The position numbers and the translations under genes were made by a program. A stretch of 64,000 nt of DNA, from NCBI GenBank assembly GCA_964566025.1, contig CAZMHF010000001.1:1-64000 (forward strand), written 5' to 3'. Positions 19,345 to 29,115 of the stretch are shown in pieces. The notes beneath the pieces are model-generated. The model worked only from the letters and a program-made list of their open reading frames with translations, did not search any database and was not told the origin of the DNA. Origin of the DNA: RGIG8306 sp964566025. GTDB taxonomy: Bacteria; Bacillota; Clostridia; Lachnospirales; Lachnospiraceae. Positions within the stretch are counted from its first letter, which is position 1; every line of letters starts with the position of its first letter.

Positions 19345-19886
19345 ATTTACCAAATAAATTAACGATACTGCGCGTTTGTATGATTCCGTTTTTTGTTTTT
19401 TTCTTTTTGTACGATAAAATTCCGGGGAATAATTATATTGCGCTCATTTTGTTTATCGTTGCAGCATTGACAGATGCTCTTGACGGACATATCGCACGAA
19501 AATACAATCTAATAACGAATTTTGGCAAGTTTATGGATCCACTAGCAGACAAATTGCTTGTATGCTCTGCCCTTATTTGTTTCGTTGAAAAGCATATGAT
19601 TCCCGTTTGGATTGTCATTATTATTATTGCGCGTGAATTTATTATAAGTGGTTTTCGCTTAGTAGCTGCGGAGCAACAAATCGTGATTGCTGCTGGTTTT
19701 TGGGGAAAACTAAAAACGATCGTTCAGATGATTATGGTTCCACTTATGATTGCCAATATCGATTATTCGGTTGTACGCATTGTAGAAACCGTATTTATTT
19801 ATGCATCACTTGTTCTAACGATTGTTTCACTAGTTGATTATTTGGTCAAAAACAAGGCGGTTTTATCTAGCGAAAATAAAAAATAG
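19341..19886 (+). CDS. pgsA: CDP-diacylglycerol-glycerol-3-phosphate 3-phosphatidyltransferase
   Basis: 181 aa membrane protein. The full CDP-alcohol phosphotransferase signature (D-x2-DG-x2-AR-x8-G-x3-D-x3-D) is present from DALDGHIAR to FMDPLAD. Makes phosphatidylglycerol phosphate. Overlaps rimO by 4 nt; cinA follows after 10 nt, a common order in Firmicutes. Confidence 0.95.
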   Translation: MNLPNKLTILRVCMIPFFVFFFLYDKIPGNNYIALILFIVAALTDALDGHIARKYNLITNFGKFMDPLADKLLVCSALICFVEKHMIPVWIVIIIIAREFIISGFRLVAAEQQIVIAAGFWGKLKTIVQMIMVPLMIANIDYSVVRIVETVFIYASLVLTIVSLVDYLVKNKAVLSSENKK

Positions 19887-19896
19887 AGGAGTAACA

Positions 19897-21141
19897 ATGG
19901 TCGTTGAATTAATTAGCGTAGGAACGGAAATATTGTTAGGAAACATTGTTAATACCAATGCCCATTTTTTGTCCTTAGAGTGTGCGAAGCTTGGCTATAG
20001 CATATTTTATCAAAGTGTTGTAGGCGATAATGAGAGCCGCTTGTTTGACGTTATTAAATTGGCGAAAAGTCGAAGTGACATTATCATTTTAACAGGTGGA
20101 TTAGGGCCTACAGAAGATGACTTAACAAAAGAAACGACAGCAAAAGCTTATGATTTGCCATTAATAGAAGATGCACATACGAAAAAACGTATTCAAGAGT
20201 ATTTTGATTTTACAAATGCGAAGATTTCCACTAACAATTGGAAACAGGCCTTAATTCCAAAAGGAAGCATTGTTTTTGATAACCAAAATGGGACAGCGCC
20301 TGGACTTGCCATTAAGGGAGACGATTCGATAGCAATTCTATTACCAGGACCTCCTGTTGAGTTAATTCCGATGTTTCAAAACGATGTACTACCGTATCTT
20401 CAAAGTTTATCGGATGAGGTGATTGAATCGGTTACGGTGAAACTTTGTGGAATTGGCGAAAGTATGGCTGAATCAATGGTTTTAGATATCATTCATGAAC
20501 AAACAAACCCTACCATTGCGCCTTATGCAAAAACAGGAGAAATGCATTTTCGCATTACAGCCAAAGCACGTTCAAAAGAAGAAGCTCGCATGCTAATTGC
20601 GCCGAGCGTCGGAAAATTAAAAGAGCGTTTTGGTGACTATATATATACCATTGATGAAATGGTTCAACTAGAAGATTGTGTGGTTGCGTTGTTAAAAGAG
20701 AAGAACTATTCTATCACGACGGCGGAATCCATTACAGCGGGACAATTTGCAGCTCGTTTTGTCAATGTAGCTGGTGTTTCCACACGATTTCATCTAGGCT
20801 TTATTACCTATTCAGATGACGAGAAACACAAACGACTTCATGTAAAAAAAGAAACATTAGCACAGTTTAGTGCAGTTAGCAAAGAGGTTGCTTATGAAAT
20901 GGCGCTAGGAGCTGCGCAAGAGGCAAATGCGGATGTAGCCGTTGCAATTACTGGTATGGCAAGTCCGATTGACGATGAACATGCAAAACCAGCTGGAACC
21001 GTATTTGTTGCGATTTACATTAAAGGAATAATTAATGTATGTGAATATCATTTAAACGGTCATCGTCAAAAGGTGCGAGAGCAAGCTGTTACAAAAGCCC
21101 TTAATCAACTTAGAATGGCATTAATCAACGAGGACGAATAG
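19897..21141 (+). CDS. cinA: competence/damage-inducible protein CinA (nicotinamide-nucleotide amidase type)
   Basis: 414 aa. N-terminal MoaB/MogA-like domain (MVVELISVGTEILLG, TGGLGPTEDD) and C-terminal CinA amidase domain (TTAESITAGQ, AITGMASP). CinA domains hydrolyse pyrophosphates and deamidate nicotinamide mononucleotide. The start is ATG 19897 with GAGGAG 10 nt upstream. In many Firmicutes recA follows cinA; here it does not. Confidence 0.94.
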   Translation: MVVELISVGTEILLGNIVNTNAHFLSLECAKLGYSIFYQSVVGDNESRLFDVIKLAKSRSDIIILTGGLGPTEDDLTKETTAKAYDLPLIEDAHTKKRIQEYFDFTNAKISTNNWKQALIPKGSIVFDNQNGTAPGLAIKGDDSIAILLPGPPVELIPMFQNDVLPYLQSLSDEVIESVTVKLCGIGESMAESMVLDIIHEQTNPTIAPYAKTGEMHFRITAKARSKEEARMLIAPSVGKLKERFGDYIYTIDEMVQLEDCVVALLKEKNYSITTAESITAGQFAARFVNVAGVSTRFHLGFITYSDDEKHKRLHVKKETLAQFSAVSKEVAYEMALGAAQEANADVAVAITGMASPIDDEHAKPAGTVFVAIYIKGIINVCEYHLNGHRQKVREQAVTKALNQLRMALINEDE

Positions 21142-21148
21142 GAGTTTT

Positions 21149-22453
21149 ATGAAGAGTTTACAAGAGAATTTTCTTAAAAGCACATACGAGCATGCATATA
21201 TTACATTTGCGCTCAATTATTTGTCTTTTCCTGCATTAGATGAAAAACACCCACTGTATTGTTATCAAACACAACTTCGATCAATATGTGAGCGATTTTT
21301 ATTAGAGGGAGAACAACGAGTAACGATTTTAGAAGTTGAAACCTTTCGAAATCAAATTTCAGAAGCCTTGACACAAACAATGATTTATTATGAACGCTTT
21401 TTATTTTATGAATATGTGCTAAATCGAATAGAACATCGCTTTAGTGAAATGAAATTACCGAGCAATTATTCGGATGAAGCATTTTTAAACCAAATCATGA
21501 ACTATATTATTGAAGAAGATACCAATAACGAGGAGAGAATTACGCTTTCGAGTTACTCAGAGGTATTAGAGCAGCTTCCAATTCGTTTTACAAAAACAAA
21601 GTTTTTGGAATTGATTAAAGATGCCATGTCAATTTATCAAGGTGGTGATACCGATTCTATTGATAAAACAATTGATTTCATGCGAAACTCTGCATTATTG
21701 GAGACGCCTAATCCATCATCAGTAGCCTTTATTCGATACGAAAAGGATTATCAACAGCTATCCAATATTGATTTCAAAGAAATTTCAAAAGACACGTTTG
21801 AAAAACAACTCGCTATACTAAAACATGCTTCAAAAGAAATTGATGAAGAAGTTGACCAATTTTACTTTTTAGCTGAATTGATTAATAGTATGTATGTGAT
21901 TTTAATTGTACAATCTTTGCTTGAAGTGGAAAATGTGAAAGCAATTAATGCTTCTCGAAGTGTGATTGCCTATAAAAATTCTCATTTTGCAGAGGATTTC
22001 GAGTCGAATCCCCTAGTGATAAAATATTTGGATCAAATCACTGAGCGAAGCGAAAAGACGATTTATAAGTTTAGACAATTTGAATCGAAGATGATTGATG
22101 AAATTGAGTCAGAAGAGACAGTTGAGCAGATTGATGAGATAATAAAAATCATAAAACTAATGTCAGTTAGTCGTTTTATTTGTCTTGAAGAAGAGGCTGA
22201 GGTTACAATCGCTGATGAAGCTTATATCAATGATGCATACGAGAAAATTGCTACTGATTTGATGGAGAAATTCCAATCGGTATCAAAAATCGAAAGAAGA
22301 GCCATTATGTCGCGTTTGCTACATTTGATGCCTCCATTTTTACGAACAAAAGAAGAAATACAAGTATATATTATGACAAGCCTAAGTAATTGTCGTGATG
22401 TGGCAGAAAAGCTTGCTTGTTATGAAATTATTCAAGAACTTATCAATCAATAG
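21149..22453 (+). CDS. unrecognised all-helical protein, 434 aa
   Basis: Not recognised. 434 aa with no signal peptide, no membrane segment and no cysteine motif. It is predicted to be almost entirely alpha-helical, rich in Glu, Ile and Lys, with amphipathic stretches in the middle (about residues 220-360). Reads like a cytoplasmic scaffold or adaptor. Starts 7 nt after cinA with GGAG and is followed by a small gene after 9 nt, so it belongs to the same transcript. Codon use matches its neighbours. Confidence 0.8.
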   Translation: MKSLQENFLKSTYEHAYITFALNYLSFPALDEKHPLYCYQTQLRSICERFLLEGEQRVTILEVETFRNQISEALTQTMIYYERFLFYEYVLNRIEHRFSEMKLPSNYSDEAFLNQIMNYIIEEDTNNEERITLSSYSEVLEQLPIRFTKTKFLELIKDAMSIYQGGDTDSIDKTIDFMRNSALLETPNPSSVAFIRYEKDYQQLSNIDFKEISKDTFEKQLAILKHASKEIDEEVDQFYFLAELINSMYVILIVQSLLEVENVKAINASRSVIAYKNSHFAEDFESNPLVIKYLDQITERSEKTIYKFRQFESKMIDEIESEETVEQIDEIIKIIKLMSVSRFICLEEEAEVTIADEAYINDAYEKIATDLMEKFQSVSKIERRAIMSRLLHLMPPFLRTKEEIQVYIMTSLSNCRDVAEKLACYEIIQELINQ

Positions 22454-22462
22454 GAGATGACT

Positions 22463-22774
22463 ATGCAATTTGCTCATAATCTTTATTATGGAGAAAAAGC
22501 AAAAAAGAAAAAACGCAAACTTATTAAGAGTCTGAAAAAACATAAATTTCAACCAGACTTATATGTGTTTGCGTTGCCTTTGAATGAGGGGGATTGCATA
22601 GATATTTATCCTGCATATGCACTGCTTGCCAATATTGAATCGTATATTGATTTGCATATTATAGGACTTGCTCTAGGAAAAAACGAAATGGAAATGCTTT
22701 TGTTATCGATTGTGAAGGATATGTATTGCATAACGAATCAATTTGACGCAAAAACATTTTTTAAGGAGGAATAA
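22463..22774 (+). CDS. unrecognised small protein, 103 aa
   Basis: Not recognised. Basic N-terminus with a lysine run (about 14-28), then a predicted globular part with LYVFALPLNEGDCIDIYP and an Ile/Leu-rich C-terminal half. The start is ATG 22463, spaced 7 nt from GGAG; ATG 22457 touches the ribosome binding site. Its end abuts the DUF2953 gene (2-nt gap). Conserved position suggests a real gene; function unknown. Confidence 0.7.
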   Translation: MQFAHNLYYGEKAKKKKRKLIKSLKKHKFQPDLYVFALPLNEGDCIDIYPAYALLANIESYIDLHIIGLALGKNEMEMLLLSIVKDMYCITNQFDAKTFFKEE

Positions 22775-22775
22775 T

Positions 22776-23690
22776 ATGCCGATTCTTGCGTTTTCATTAT
22801 TAACTATCGGCAAAATTGCCTTATCTATTATAGGGTGGGTTTTTGCCATTATTGGAATTTTACTTCTTGTCGTGCTTTTGTTGATAGTAATTGTTCTGAT
22901 TACACCTATTCGTTATAATTTTTTGGTCGAAAAAAAAGAGTCCCTTTCCTATCGCGTTAAAATTCATATTTGGTTACGCATTTTTATGATAAAACTGATA
23001 GATGGCGAACTTTGTATTAAGATTTTTGGTATTCCACTAAAAAAACGAAAGAAAAAAACAAAAAAGAAGAAAAACAAAAAAGAGAACGAGGAACCAGTAC
23101 CTCAACAAACTATTATAAACCAGAGTGATGACTTAAACATTTATGAAAAAGAGCATGTTATCGAAGAAGCCGTAATTGAAGAAGATACAGTCAAAAAAAA
23201 TACGGCAGATAAAGAAACAAACGAAAAGGTATCATTACTAGACAAAATCAAAGGTATGATTGATACAATCAAACAAAAGCTTATAGCAATTCGCGAAAAA
23301 ATAATCGCCATTTTATTGAAAATCAAAAACTATAAAGAGTTTTTACTAAGAGAAAAAACAAAAGCCGTTATTGCAAATGTGCTAAAAAGATTGTGGCGAA
23401 TTGTAAAGCATATATTGCCAAACAAGCTTAAAGGTGATATTCTGTATGGAGGAGGCGATCCATATAAAACAGGACAAGCACTTTGTTATTTAGGAATCTT
23501 GTATGGAGTATATGGAAAGCATATTGATATTAAAGCGGATTTTGAAAAAAAGGTATTGAATTTTTCATTATCAGGCAAAGGCTATATACAATTAGGAAGA
23601 ATCGTTATCATTGTATTGCCATTGTTATGGAATACAGAGTTTAAAGAAACAATCAAAGATTTTAAGGAGATGAGCGCAAATGACAAATGA
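22776..23690 (+). CDS. DUF2953 domain membrane protein
   Basis: 304 aa. One strong N-terminal membrane segment (about 8-45), a very basic stretch KKRKKKTKKKKNKKENE near residue 90, a charged linker, and a C-terminal DUF2953 region with GDILYGGGDPYKTGQALCYLGI. DUF2953 genes usually sit directly before ytfJ in spore formers, as here (11-nt overlap). Function unknown; probably sporulation-related by context. The start is ATG 22776 behind AAGGAGGA. Confidence 0.88.
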   Translation: MPILAFSLLTIGKIALSIIGWVFAIIGILLLVVLLLIVIVLITPIRYNFLVEKKESLSYRVKIHIWLRIFMIKLIDGELCIKIFGIPLKKRKKKTKKKKNKKENEEPVPQQTIINQSDDLNIYEKEHVIEEAVIEEDTVKKNTADKETNEKVSLLDKIKGMIDTIKQKLIAIREKIIAILLKIKNYKEFLLREKTKAVIANVLKRLWRIVKHILPNKLKGDILYGGGDPYKTGQALCYLGILYGVYGKHIDIKADFEKKVLNFSLSGKGYIQLGRIVIIVLPLLWNTEFKETIKDFKEMSANDK

Positions 23691-24084
23691 TAAGCTAGTA
23701 CAAACAGTTAATACCCTTTTTAAAGGAATGGAAGGTTACTTAACGACAAAAAGTGTTGTTGGTGAGCCAATCAAAGTAAATGACACAATTATATTGCCAC
23801 TTATGGATGTACAATTTGGTGTTGGTGCTGGTGCATTTTCTTCTGAAAAATCCGATAAAGGTGGCGGTGGTATGAGTGGAAAGTTATCACCAAGTGCCAT
23901 TATTGTTATTAAAGATGGTGAAGCAAACTTACTTCCACTACAACAAGGTTCTGGAGCTGGATTATCAAAATATATTGATATGATTCCAGAATTAATTAAA
24001 AAATATGTTACAAAGAGCGATACCGATGAAGATATTACGGATGAAGTGATGGAACAAGTAAAAGAACAAGAAGTACAAGAATAA
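23680..24084 (+). CDS. ytfJ: GerW/YtfJ family sporulation protein
   Basis: 134 aa. Typical sequence: an N-terminal helix, then VVGEPI, GVGAGAF, a glycine-rich loop (KGGGGMSG) and SPSAIIVIKDG. In Bacillus, YtfJ/GerW is made in the forespore and affects germination. It overlaps the DUF2953 gene and is followed by a strong terminator. Its presence indicates a spore-forming lineage. Confidence 0.94.
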   Translation: MTNDKLVQTVNTLFKGMEGYLTTKSVVGEPIKVNDTIILPLMDVQFGVGAGAFSSEKSDKGGGGMSGKLSPSAIIVIKDGEANLLPLQQGSGAGLSKYIDMIPELIKKYVTKSDTDEDITDEVMEQVKEQEVQE

Positions 24085-24091
24085 AAGAAAT

Positions 24092-24130
24092 AAAAAGCAG
24101 TTGTGGTTTGAACGCCACAACTGCTTTTTT
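24092..24130 (+). terminator. terminator after ytfJ
   Basis: Stem AGCAGTTGTGG/CCACAACTGCT with an 8-nt loop followed by TTTTTT. Ends the yicC-ytfJ gene series. Confidence 0.9.
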
Positions 24131-24162
24131 ATGATTAGATATACTGTTGTTGTTTTAACAAA

Positions 24163-24193
24163 AAAAAAGAGCATATAACTTATGCTCTTTCAA
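24163..24193 (-). terminator. terminator after rpmB
   Basis: Read on the minus strand, a hairpin of AGAGCATA/TATGCTCT followed by a run of nine T. The stem includes the rpmB stop codon. Confidence 0.8.
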
Positions 24194-24365
24194 CAACTCC
24201 TGATCGTAAACATGATGTACAAATTTTAATTTTTTTTGCACCACCATCAACTTTAACCTTAACAGACTTTATATTTGCTCTCCACATTTTGTTGGATCTT
24301 CTGTGAGAATGACTTACAGCGTTTCCAAAATGAGTAGCCTTATCACAAATTACACATCTAGCCAT
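24180..24365 (-). CDS. rpmB: 50S ribosomal protein L28
   Basis: 61 aa. Two CxxC pairs (C4/C7 and C49/C52) mark the zinc-binding form. The HSHRRSNKMWRANI stretch is diagnostic. AAGGAGGTG lies in front of the start. Monocistronic and divergent from asp23, an arrangement shared with Bacillus rpmB and yloU. Confidence 0.97.
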   Translation of the reverse strand: MARCVICDKATHFGNAVSHSHRRSNKMWRANIKSVKVKVDGGAKKIKICTSCLRSGVVERA

Positions 24366-24398
24366 GATTGCACCTCCTTAATCGTTTGTTTGGTCAAT

Positions 24399-24426
24399 TT
24401 ATATTTACTTGACGCATGACCGCAAC
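24399..24426 (-). promoter_or_regulatory. rpmB promoter
   Basis: On the minus strand, TTGCGG (24426-24421) and TATAAA (24404-24399), 16-nt spacer. It overlaps the divergent promoter at 24410-24438. Confidence 0.55.
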
Positions 24427-24438
24427 ACGAATATAATA
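24410..24438 (+). promoter_or_regulatory. promoter of the asp23-fakA-recG operon
   Basis: TTGACG at 24410-24415 and TATAAT at 24433-24438, 17-nt spacer. Leaves a leader of about 120 nt. Further TATAAT hexamers downstream lack a good -35 box. Confidence 0.7.
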
Positions 24439-24564
24439 ACAGAAGTTTGCAAGCAATGCAAGCGGTTTTTTTAAAAATATCGTAATAAAAATTTACTAAC
24501 ACATTTTCGAATATAATGGTATAATAGATTCGTATAATTAATTAAAGAAAGAGCGAGGTTTTGT

Positions 24565-24921
24565 ATGGACGGACAATTAACGAACAAACAAGGCAAAATC
24601 TTTATTGATCCTGAAGTGATTGGAATGTATGCTGGAGCAACAGCAATCGAATGCTTTGGTATCATTGGAATGGCTGCCGTAAGTATGAAAGATGGAATTG
24701 CTAAACTTCTGAAGAAGGAAAGCTTGACACATGGTATTAATGTACGAATTGAGGATAATCAAATTTTTCTTGATTTCCATGTGATTGTTTCTTATGGTGT
24801 AAGTATTTCTGCCGTTGCCAAGAATCTTATTACAAATGTATCTTATAAGGTCGAAGAATTCACCGGCATGACAGTTGGGAAGATCAGAATATTTATAGAC
24901 GGAATTCGTATCATCGACTAA
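24565..24921 (+). CDS. Asp23/Gls24 family envelope stress response protein
   Basis: 118 aa DUF322 protein, like Bacillus YloU. The conserved centre has GINVRIEDNQIFLDFHVIVS and a C-terminal helix with VGKIRIFIDGI. Family members are membrane-associated through partners and linked to envelope stress. It is followed after 15 nt by the fatty-acid kinase gene, as in Bacillus yloU-yloV. Confidence 0.92.
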   Translation: MDGQLTNKQGKIFIDPEVIGMYAGATAIECFGIIGMAAVSMKDGIAKLLKKESLTHGINVRIEDNQIFLDFHVIVSYGVSISAVAKNLITNVSYKVEEFTGMTVGKIRIFIDGIRIID

Positions 24922-24936
24922 TAGGAGGAAAAAAGA

Positions 24937-26595
24937 GTGGCAGTCACAACAATAGATGCACAGTTATTAAGCAAGATGTTTTTGGCGGGTGCAAATGCTT
25001 TAGAAGCAAAAAAAGAATGGATTAATGAATTAAATGTATTCCCAGTACCAGATGGCGATACAGGAACAAATATGACATTGACGATTATGTCAGCAGCAAA
25101 AGACGTGGCATCTATGCAAAATCCGACGATGGAAGAAGTAGCAAAAGCGATTTCTTCTGGTTCTTTGCGTGGAGCAAGAGGTAATTCAGGCGTTATTCTT
25201 TCGCAGCTATTTCGTGGGTTCACGAAAGTGATTCGCGAAAAAGAAGAGATTGATATTCCATTGCTAGCAGAAGCGTTAAAGAGAGCGACAGAAACAGCGT
25301 ATAAAGCCGTTATGAAACCAAAAGAAGGTACCATCTTAACGGTTGCAAGAGGTATGTCTGACAAAGCAAGCTCATTAGTAAAAACAAATAAAGTTACACA
25401 GATTGACGAATTCATTGAATTAGTGATCAAAGAAGGTGATATAACGCTTGAAAATACACCAGAATTATTACCTGTTCTCAAACAAGCGGGTGTGGTTGAT
25501 TCGGGTGGTCAAGGTTTGATGGTTGTTTTAAAAGGCGCTTATGAAGCATTAATGGGAAAAGAAGTGTTTTTTGATATGGAAAGTACTTCCCCAAAAACCG
25601 CTACCTTAACAAAAGATCAAATTGATACCTCTGATATTAAATTTGGATATTGCACAGAGTTTATTGTTCAACTTGAGAAAGAATTCTCCTTGATGAATGA
25701 AAATCAATTCAAAGAATATTTAACGGGTATTGGTGATTCGATTGTTGTGGTAAGTGATGACGATATCGTGAAGGTTCATGTTCATACGAACAATCCTGGC
25801 CTTGCAATTGAGAAAGCACTAACTTATGGTTCATTAACTAGTATGAAAATTGACAATATGCGTGAAGAGCATCAAGAACGTGTGATTATGGATGCACAAA
25901 AAGTAGCCGAGGCACAAGCAGCTCCAATCGAAAATAAGGAATTTGGATTTATTGCCGTATCTGTCGGCGAAGGCTTATCAGAAATTTTTAGCGGACTTGG
26001 TGTTGATTATCTAATTGAGGGTGGTCAAACGATGAATCCGAGTACAGAAGATTTCTTATTGGCGATTGAAAAAGTACATGCGGATGTGATTTATTTGCTA
26101 CCAAACAATAAAAATATTATTTTAGCCGCAGAACAAGCTGCTAAACTAACAAAAGACAAAAAAATATATGTGATTCCTTCAAAGACGATTCCTCAAGGGA
26201 TTACAGCATTGATTAGTTTTTCATATGTTTCAAATTCAGATGAAAACTTTGCGATTATGAGTGGCGAGCTTGCCAATGTAAAATCAGGGCAAGTAACCTA
26301 TGCTGTACGCAATACGAGCATTGATGGCAAAGAAATTCATGAAAACGATATTATGGGTATTGGTGATGCAGGAATTCTAGCAGTTGGCCAATCGATTAAC
26401 GAAACGACAATTGATACGATTGCCAATATGGTGGATGATGATTCGGAAATTATTTGCGTATATTACGGAAGTGAAATTAAAGAAGATGAAGCGAGTGTAT
26501 TAGAAGAACAAATTGCTGAGAGATTCCCTAATGTAGATATTGATGTGCATTATGGCGGACAGCCAATTTACTACTATTTTGTATCTGTCGAATAA
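24937..26595 (+). CDS. fakA: DegV-partner fatty acid kinase FakA (DAK domain protein, YloV)
   Basis: 552 aa. The N-terminal DhaL-like domain has NVFPVPDGDTGTNM and GARGNSGVILSQ, which bind nucleotide and magnesium; a middle domain and a C-terminal DAK1-like domain follow. FakA phosphorylates fatty acids bound to a FakB (DegV-type) protein, which is not in this window. GTG start with AGGAGG 8 nt before it. Confidence 0.92.
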   Translation: MAVTTIDAQLLSKMFLAGANALEAKKEWINELNVFPVPDGDTGTNMTLTIMSAAKDVASMQNPTMEEVAKAISSGSLRGARGNSGVILSQLFRGFTKVIREKEEIDIPLLAEALKRATETAYKAVMKPKEGTILTVARGMSDKASSLVKTNKVTQIDEFIELVIKEGDITLENTPELLPVLKQAGVVDSGGQGLMVVLKGAYEALMGKEVFFDMESTSPKTATLTKDQIDTSDIKFGYCTEFIVQLEKEFSLMNENQFKEYLTGIGDSIVVVSDDDIVKVHVHTNNPGLAIEKALTYGSLTSMKIDNMREEHQERVIMDAQKVAEAQAAPIENKEFGFIAVSVGEGLSEIFSGLGVDYLIEGGQTMNPSTEDFLLAIEKVHADVIYLLPNNKNIILAAEQAAKLTKDKKIYVIPSKTIPQGITALISFSYVSNSDENFAIMSGELANVKSGQVTYAVRNTSIDGKEIHENDIMGIGDAGILAVGQSINETTIDTIANMVDDDSEIICVYYGSEIKEDEASVLEEQIAERFPNVDIDVHYGGQPIYYYFVSVE

Positions 26596-26602
26596 TAACG
26601 TG

Positions 26603-28576
26603 ATGAAATTAACCGATACGATTACTGTTTTAAAAGGAATAGGACCAAAAACAGAACAACAATATAAAAAACTACAAATTGATACGATTGCCAATTTATT
26701 GACACATTATCCGCGTGAATACAAGAAATTCACAAAGCCAATTCCGTATCATGAGATAAATGTGGGTGAGATACAAGCCTTAGTAGGTATTGTGCCAGCC
26801 TCATTTACCATTAGACGATTTGGCTACAAAAGTATTGTTGAGGGAAGGATTCATGACGGAAATGGCCAGCATATTCAAGTTGTTTGGTACAATATGCCGT
26901 ATATGAAAACAGCCTTAAAAAGAGATGATGTGTATGTGTTTTTGGGAAAAGTCGTTTTAAAAAAACAAGGTCTTGTATTAGAACAACCAGCACTTTATCA
27001 TTACGAGGAATATGAAAAACTGCGCAAGAAATTATTGCCCGTATATGCGTTAACTGCGGGCATCTCACAAAATGCTATACGAAAACAGATCGAGACACTT
27101 CTTGCCAAGCTTTCCACAGATGAATTGCAATTGAACTCGTGTTTAACGAACGTTTTTGAAAAAGAGCATAATCTGATGCCTTATAAAAAAGCGATCAACC
27201 AAATTCATTTCCCTGAAAATGAAGAGACTTTTCAATCGGCACGAGAGAGAATTGTTTTTGAAGAATTTTATCAATTTATGCTACAAATTAAGGAATTAAA
27301 GCAACATAATGCCCAAATTCCCAATCAGTATATATGTTCGAACAAGCAAATGGTAGAGGCGTTTATTAAAACACTCCCTTACACATTGACAAATGGTCAA
27401 TTAGAAGCATTTGATGATATATACAAGGATATGGCATCTCATCATATTATGAATCGATTGATTCAAGGTGATGTGGGAAGCGGAAAGACAATTGTTTGTT
27501 TTTTGGCTATGTTACTTAGTCATTTTCAAGGGTATCAAAGTGTAATGATGGCGCCAACTGAATTGTTAGCCAAACAACACTATGAAAATTTTATGGCTCT
27601 TACAAAACAAGCAGGCATTTGCGTTCAAGCGGATTTATTAGTCGGTGGTATGTCAATGAGAGAAAAGACCACGCTAAAAGAAAAACTTCAAGGCAATGAA
27701 ATATCGGTACTATTTGGTACACATGCTTTATTTGAGGAATCTACCGTATTTCATAATCTTGCATTAGTTATTACCGACGAGCAGCATCGTTTTGGCGTGA
27801 AACAGCGTGAACAATTGCAAGAAAAATCAAAATATCCTCATAGAATTATATTAAGTGCCACACCAATTCCACGTTCACTTGCTAGAGTGCTATATGCAGA
27901 ATTAGATGTTTCCATTATAAAAGACAAGCCTTCAAAACGGAAAACCATTGAAACGTGCGTGATTAAACCAGCCGCACGAACAAGCATGTACCAATTTATT
28001 AAAAAGCAAGTTGATGCAGGACATCAGGCGTATATCGTTTGTCCGATGGTAGAAGCGAATGAGGAAATGGATGGAGAGAATGTTGTTGATTATGCAAAGC
28101 AACTAAACCGTTTTTTTAAAAACGAACATTCCATTGCTTGTATTCATGGTCAAATGAATGCAAAAGAAAAAAACCGAATTATGCAGGAGTTTGCACAAAA
28201 TAAAATTTCCATTTTAGTTGCCACAACGGTAATTGAAGTCGGTATTGATGTTGCAAATGCAACGGTAATGGTTGTTGAAGATGCACAGCGATTTGGACTG
28301 GCAACACTTCACCAGCTTAGAGGCAGGGTTGGACGAAGTAATTTGCCTTCGTATTGCATATTAGTTCAAACAAATAAAAGTACAATTAATGATCGACTAG
28401 ACGTATTATGTAAATTCGACGATGGCTTTTATATTGCACAAGAGGATTTGAAATTAAGAGGACCTGGCGATTTGATGGGGGTTCGACAAAGTGGCGAAAT
28501 TTCTTTTAAATTGGCGAATATTTATCAAGACCATGCAATTTTATTAAAAGCATCCAAAGCAATTGAACATAAATAA
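26603..28576 (+). CDS. recG: ATP-dependent DNA helicase RecG
   Basis: 657 aa. N-terminal wedge/OB domain (about 50-150), Walker A GDVGSGKT, the DEQH box (ITDEQHRFG), LSATPIPR, and the C-terminal helicase half ending in LRGPGDLMGVRQSG. It remodels stalled forks and Holliday junctions. The start is ATG 26603, 7 nt after fakA; there is no clear ribosome binding site, so translation may be coupled. GTG 26600 is a possible alternative. Confidence 0.95.
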   Translation: MKLTDTITVLKGIGPKTEQQYKKLQIDTIANLLTHYPREYKKFTKPIPYHEINVGEIQALVGIVPASFTIRRFGYKSIVEGRIHDGNGQHIQVVWYNMPYMKTALKRDDVYVFLGKVVLKKQGLVLEQPALYHYEEYEKLRKKLLPVYALTAGISQNAIRKQIETLLAKLSTDELQLNSCLTNVFEKEHNLMPYKKAINQIHFPENEETFQSARERIVFEEFYQFMLQIKELKQHNAQIPNQYICSNKQMVEAFIKTLPYTLTNGQLEAFDDIYKDMASHHIMNRLIQGDVGSGKTIVCFLAMLLSHFQGYQSVMMAPTELLAKQHYENFMALTKQAGICVQADLLVGGMSMREKTTLKEKLQGNEISVLFGTHALFEESTVFHNLALVITDEQHRFGVKQREQLQEKSKYPHRIILSATPIPRSLARVLYAELDVSIIKDKPSKRKTIETCVIKPAARTSMYQFIKKQVDAGHQAYIVCPMVEANEEMDGENVVDYAKQLNRFFKNEHSIACIHGQMNAKEKNRIMQEFAQNKISILVATTVIEVGIDVANATVMVVEDAQRFGLATLHQLRGRVGRSNLPSYCILVQTNKSTINDRLDVLCKFDDGFYIAQEDLKLRGPGDLMGVRQSGEISFKLANIYQDHAILLKASKAIEHK

Positions 28577-28611
28577 TTTAAACGAAAAATATTATTTAAG
28601 GAGTAATGAAA

Positions 28612-29109
28612 ATGACTTTACTAGAACAATGGAACCAGATAGCGTATGAAGCACACACAACAGAAAAAGAAGCGAATACATTTTGGGGTGCTTACTTTAA
28701 TATCGAAAAAGAAATTTATCAAAAAATTCTTGCAAGTGATACGATGTATGAAGATACCGTTGAAAATCTTGCAAAAACATTTGATGTCAAAATCTTATCG
28801 ATGGTTGGTTTCCTAGATGGAATTAATGAAAGTCTCATAAAAGAAAATGATCTCGAAAATATGAAAGAAGATACCGTTGTTTCGCTTGCATATGACAAAG
28901 AAAAGCTGTACTACAATATGGTTGGTGCGAAAGCGGATTGGTTATACAACTTAGAAGAGTGGGAACCACTATTATCTAGCGAAAGACGCAAAGAGCTATA
29001 TAAAGAACAAAAAATATCAACCACTATTGTAAAAGACAAAAAAATCGGACGTAATGATCCATGTCCTTGTAACAGTGGTAAAAAATACAAACAATGTTGT
29101 GGTAGATAA
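28612..29109 (+). CDS. SEC-C zinc-motif protein
   Basis: 165 aa. Helical N-terminal part of unknown fold, and a C-terminal SEC-C zinc motif ([19 protein letters not shown]) like that of SecA. The start is ATG 28612 behind AAGGAG at 28598-28603. It lies between recG and rsmD. Role unknown; SEC-C motifs bind zinc and often contact ribosomes or SecB. Confidence 0.85.
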   Translation: MTLLEQWNQIAYEAHTTEKEANTFWGAYFNIEKEIYQKILASDTMYEDTVENLAKTFDVKILSMVGFLDGINESLIKENDLENMKEDTVVSLAYDKEKLYYNMVGAKADWLYNLEEWEPLLSSERRKELYKEQKISTTIVKDKKIGRNDPCPCNSGKKYKQCCGR

Positions 29110-29115
29110 TCGATT

